Shown here in pieces: positions 61,559 through 64,000 of a stretch of DNA of 64,000 nucleotides; the stretch's first letter is position 1, and each line of letters opens with the position of its first letter. The translations under genes were made by a program, and so were the position numbers. The stretch comes from Gillisella vitis (lineage in GTDB: Bacteria > Pseudomonadota > Alphaproteobacteria > Rhizobiales > Rhizobiaceae). The DNA is taken from positions 281,044 to 345,043 of the forward strand of contig NZ_JACHLU010000003.1 of assembly GCF_014204625.1 (NCBI RefSeq). Direction: 5' to 3'. Below the pieces are notes generated by a model. It saw only the letters and a list, made by a program, of their open reading frames with translations. It made no database searches and was not told where the DNA came from.

Positions 61559-63742
61559 ATGAATATCATGACGGGATCTATCACAAAGCGCGCATTGATT
61601 GCACTCATGCTGGCGTCTGTGGCTTTGCCGGTTCAGGCACAGCAGGCGGCGGCTCCGTCGGCTGATGTGAAATCTGCTGATGTGAAAAAGGATGAAACCG
61701 TGCTTCCCACCATTACCGTCGATGGCAAGGGGCAAACGGACACCCGCGGCTATCAGCCGGTCTCGACCAGCACCGCCACCCGTAGCGATACGCCGCTGAT
61801 GGATATTCCGCAGGCCGTGAATGTTGTCAGCAGCACAGTGCTCAAAGATCAGGCGGCGTCCACGCTGGATGATGCACTGGCCAATGTCAGCGGGGTTACG
61901 CAGGCCAACACGCTGGGCGGCACACAAGATGCCGTTATCCGCCGTGGCTTTGGCGATAACCGCGATGGATCGCTGTTGATTGATGGCATGAAAACCGCCT
62001 TGCCGCATGTTTTCAATGACACCACGGACAGGGTCGAGGTGTTGAAAGGCCCGGCCTCGACGCTCTATGGTATTCTCGATCCCGGCGGCATGGTCAATGT
62101 GGTGACAAAAAAGCCGGAGGATCGGTTTTCTGCCACCGTTTATAGCCGGTTTTCATCCTATGGCGCAGGCCGGGATGGGGCAAAGGCAGGCTTTGATGTG
62201 ACCGGCCCGATTGAAGGCACGGATTTTTCCTACCGGCTGATTGGTGAAGGCCAAAAGGCCGATTACTGGCGCAATTTTGGCCATAATGACAATTGGATGC
62301 TGGCTCCCTCCCTGTCGTGGAGCGGTGAGGATACCGAGGTGACGGTCTCCTACCTGCACGAGGATTACAGCGTGCCATTTGATCGCGGCACGATCTTTGA
62401 TCTCACCACCGGCAATGCTGTTGACGTGAGCCGCCGCACCCGGCTGGATGAGGCCTATAACATCACCGATGGCCATTCGGATCTGGCCAAGATCTCCATT
62501 GATCGGCAGTTGAGTGATGATTGGAAGCTGTCGCTCAATTATGCCTATAGCCGCAATGAATATTCTGACAATCAGGCCCGCGTGACAGGCTATAATGCCG
62601 CAACTGGTGTTGTCACCCGCCGGGCCGATGCCACGCAATATGCCACAACCTATACCCACGCCGCACGCGCCGATCTGACCGGCGAGGTGGAGATTGGCGG
62701 CTTGCAGAATGATCTTCTGTTTGGCGCCTCCTATGATTATAGCGACACGCTGCGCACCGACATGTTGCGCTGCGCAACGTCCAGAAATTTCAATATCAAC
62801 AATCCGGTTTATGGCAATCTGGCCCAGTGCAACACGGTTTCCGCCGCCGATAGCGACCAGACGGAACTGTTGTCGACGGCATCAATTTATATGCAGGATT
62901 CCCTGCACCTGACCGATCAATGGATTTTGGTGGGGGGGCTGCGTTATCAATATTATGATCTTTATGCGGGCAAGGGCCGCCCGTTTAACGCCAATACCAT
63001 GAGCAGCGGTGGTGCGGTGATTCCCAATGGCGGCATTGTTTACAAGCTGTCGCCCACGGTTTCGCTCTATGCCAATGCTGCCAAAACCTTTCGTCCGCAA
63101 TCGTCGATTGCCAGCTACTATGGCGATCTTGAGCCTGAAGAAGGCACGTCTTACGAAATTGGCACCAAGCTGGAGCTGATGGATGGCTTGAGCGCCAATA
63201 TCGCGCTTTATAATAGTCGCAAGAAGAACGTTGCCTATTCCGAAACAGTGGCGGGGGAGAGCGTGATCAAAACCGCAGGCCTGGTGCGTTCGCGCGGCCT
63301 TGAGGTGGATATTGCCGGTCAGTTGACCGACCATTGGCAGATGATTGCCAGCTATGGTCTCACCGATGCCAAGGTGCTGGAAGACCCGGATTATGCCGGA
63401 AAGCAATTGCCCAATGTGGCCAGAAACACCGGCTCCTTCTCACTGGCCTATGATTTTGGTGAGATGAACAACAGGGGTGATACGCTGAAACTGGGTGGTG
63501 GTATCCGCGCCGTGGGCAAGCGGGCAGGCATGAACGACAACAGCTACTATCTGCCCGGCTATGCGGTATTTGATGCGTTTGCTGCCTATACCATGAAGTT
63601 TGAACGCCCCATGACATTGCAGGTCAACCTGAAAAACCTGTTTGACAAGACCTATTATACCTCCTCAATCGGTTCGACCAATTATGCCAATCAGGTGGGT
63701 GAGCCGTTCAATGTTTCGGTCACGGCGTCAGTGAAATTCTAG
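61559..63742 (+). CDS. TonB-dependent siderophore receptor
   Basis: A 727-residue outer-membrane receptor. It has a signal peptide (ALIALMLASVALPVQAQQ), a TonB box-like DETVLPTITVDG, the plug domain (PLMDIPQAVNVVSSTVLKDQ; DNRDGSLLIDGMKTALP; RVEVLKGPASTLYGILDPGG) and a 22-strand barrel ending in the aromatic SVTASVKF. It is closest by eye to hydroxamate-type (FhuA/FoxA-like) ferric siderophore receptors; the ligand is not known. Two ATGs (61559, 61568) share one GGGA site. A regulator of the RpiR family is divergent. Confidence 0.92.
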   Translation: MNIMTGSITKRALIALMLASVALPVQAQQAAAPSADVKSADVKKDETVLPTITVDGKGQTDTRGYQPVSTSTATRSDTPLMDIPQAVNVVSSTVLKDQAASTLDDALANVSGVTQANTLGGTQDAVIRRGFGDNRDGSLLIDGMKTALPHVFNDTTDRVEVLKGPASTLYGILDPGGMVNVVTKKPEDRFSATVYSRFSSYGAGRDGAKAGFDVTGPIEGTDFSYRLIGEGQKADYWRNFGHNDNWMLAPSLSWSGEDTEVTVSYLHEDYSVPFDRGTIFDLTTGNAVDVSRRTRLDEAYNITDGHSDLAKISIDRQLSDDWKLSLNYAYSRNEYSDNQARVTGYNAATGVVTRRADATQYATTYTHAARADLTGEVEIGGLQNDLLFGASYDYSDTLRTDMLRCATSRNFNINNPVYGNLAQCNTVSAADSDQTELLSTASIYMQDSLHLTDQWILVGGLRYQYYDLYAGKGRPFNANTMSSGGAVIPNGGIVYKLSPTVSLYANAAKTFRPQSSIASYYGDLEPEEGTSYEIGTKLELMDGLSANIALYNSRKKNVAYSETVAGESVIKTAGLVRSRGLEVDIAGQLTDHWQMIASYGLTDAKVLEDPDYAGKQLPNVARNTGSFSLAYDFGEMNNRGDTLKLGGGIRAVGKRAGMNDNSYYLPGYAVFDAFAAYTMKFERPMTLQVNLKNLFDKTYYTSSIGSTNYANQVGEPFNVSVTASVKF

Positions 63743-63746
63743 ACAC

Positions 63747-63771
63747 TGTCAGGTTCAGATTGAACCAGACA
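63747..63771 (+). terminator. Inverted repeat after the receptor gene
   Basis: An 11-base inverted repeat with one mismatch, TGTCAGGTTCA / TGAACCAGACA, with a 3-base loop, five bases after the stop. There is no T-run, so it could also be an mRNA-stabilising hairpin. Confidence 0.5.
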
Positions 63772-63799
63772 CATTCTAACGCATTTTTCCAAATCCTCG

Positions 63800-63903
63800 T
63801 TAGAGCATCGGCTGAAAAGTGGGAACCGGTTTTCAGATACATCCGATGCGTAAACAAAAACTGAGAGCATCGTGCCGATTCCGATTTTCGGTCCGATGCT
63901 CTA
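63800..63903. repeat. Rhizobial palindromic repeat, copy 3
   Basis: Contains GAAAAGTGGGAACCGGTTTTC (63814-63834; the core of copy 1 in reverse) flanked by TTAGAGCATCGG / CCGATGC, then GAGAGCATCG ... CCGATGCTCTA as a second inverted repeat. The remaining 97 bases to the window end show no gene. Confidence 0.8.
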
Positions 63904-64000
63904 GGTGTGGAGCCTCAATACGTTGTCCCTGTTCAGTCCGAGGCGACTGATTGGTGTTTGCGATTTTAGACCACCATGCGGCCGATGCCAATTATACATA

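Noticed and set aside
1..64000. CRISPR array
   Set aside because: No array of regularly spaced identical repeats with unique spacers was seen; the iterons at 47075-47168 are only 9 bp apart with no spacers.
1..64000. Insertion sequence or transposase gene
   Set aside because: No transposase motif or IS-type terminal repeats were recognised; the only mobile element seen is the tRNA-Phe island.

Overview
The window reads as chromosomal DNA of an alphaproteobacterium of the Rhizobiaceae (Rhizobium/Agrobacterium/Allorhizobium type). The evidence is the gene block murA - DUF2948 - hisD - UPF0262 - phosphatase - infA - maf - yacG, a PodJ-like polar scaffold protein, many GTG/TTG starts backed by good Shine-Dalgarno sequences, and three copies of a short repeat (core GGTTCCCA flanked by A/T runs) of the kind scattered through rhizobial genomes. 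No species is claimed.

Region by region. 1-5.4 kb: the end of pyrD, a MATE transporter, a CAP-domain lipoprotein, a small membrane protein, a TPR-methyltransferase, a YitT protein and an exported hydrolase. 5.4-10.9 kb: a three-gene minus-strand operon (acyl-CoA dehydrogenase, thiolase, FadB-like multifunctional enzyme) encoding a full beta-oxidation cycle, with a palindrome upstream. 11-30 kb: podJ, a TauE/SafE exporter with its TIGR02186 partner, an alkaline phosphatase behind a three-repeat Pho box, a metal-type ABC operon with a His-rich permease, a diguanylate cyclase, a second YitT, a BASS transporter, a PheC-like periplasmic protein, a giant SSS-type hybrid histidine kinase and mscL. 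30-41 kb: an aminotransferase followed by a surface-polysaccharide locus (galE, rfbF, rfbG, a 3,5-epimerase and a C-methyltransferase in translationally coupled order, then glycosyltransferases, a CmcI-like protein and an epimerase/reductase). These predict a CDP-linked C-methylated 6-deoxyhexose.

41.40-53.00 kb is an integrated element of about 11.6 kb. It is bounded by a 47-bp direct repeat made of the 3' part of tRNA-Phe(GAA), whose intact copy is at the right end. It carries a tyrosine integrase (frameshifted), an AlpA-type regulator, a primase-like protein, a RepA-type ATPase (in-frame TAA near its start), nine 9-bp iterons right after the ATPase, a XRE repressor with a palindromic operator, and two cargo genes at its edges. 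One edge gene is a DUF4365 protein. The other is a 1337-residue STAND-like P-loop protein whose C-terminus carries a PD-(D/E)xK nuclease motif; I consider it the most interesting gene in the window and a candidate anti-phage effector. No capsid, terminase or conjugation genes are visible, so the element looks like a small satellite-like or plasmid-derived island with decaying mobility genes and possibly conserved defence cargo.

53-64 kb: the conserved yacG-murA block, tRNA-Thr(GGT), a lone HEPN/Abi-like gene inserted beside that tRNA, a RpiR regulator divergent from a TonB-dependent siderophore receptor, and a rhizobial repeat at the window end. All calls were made by eye from the sequence; no database search was run.
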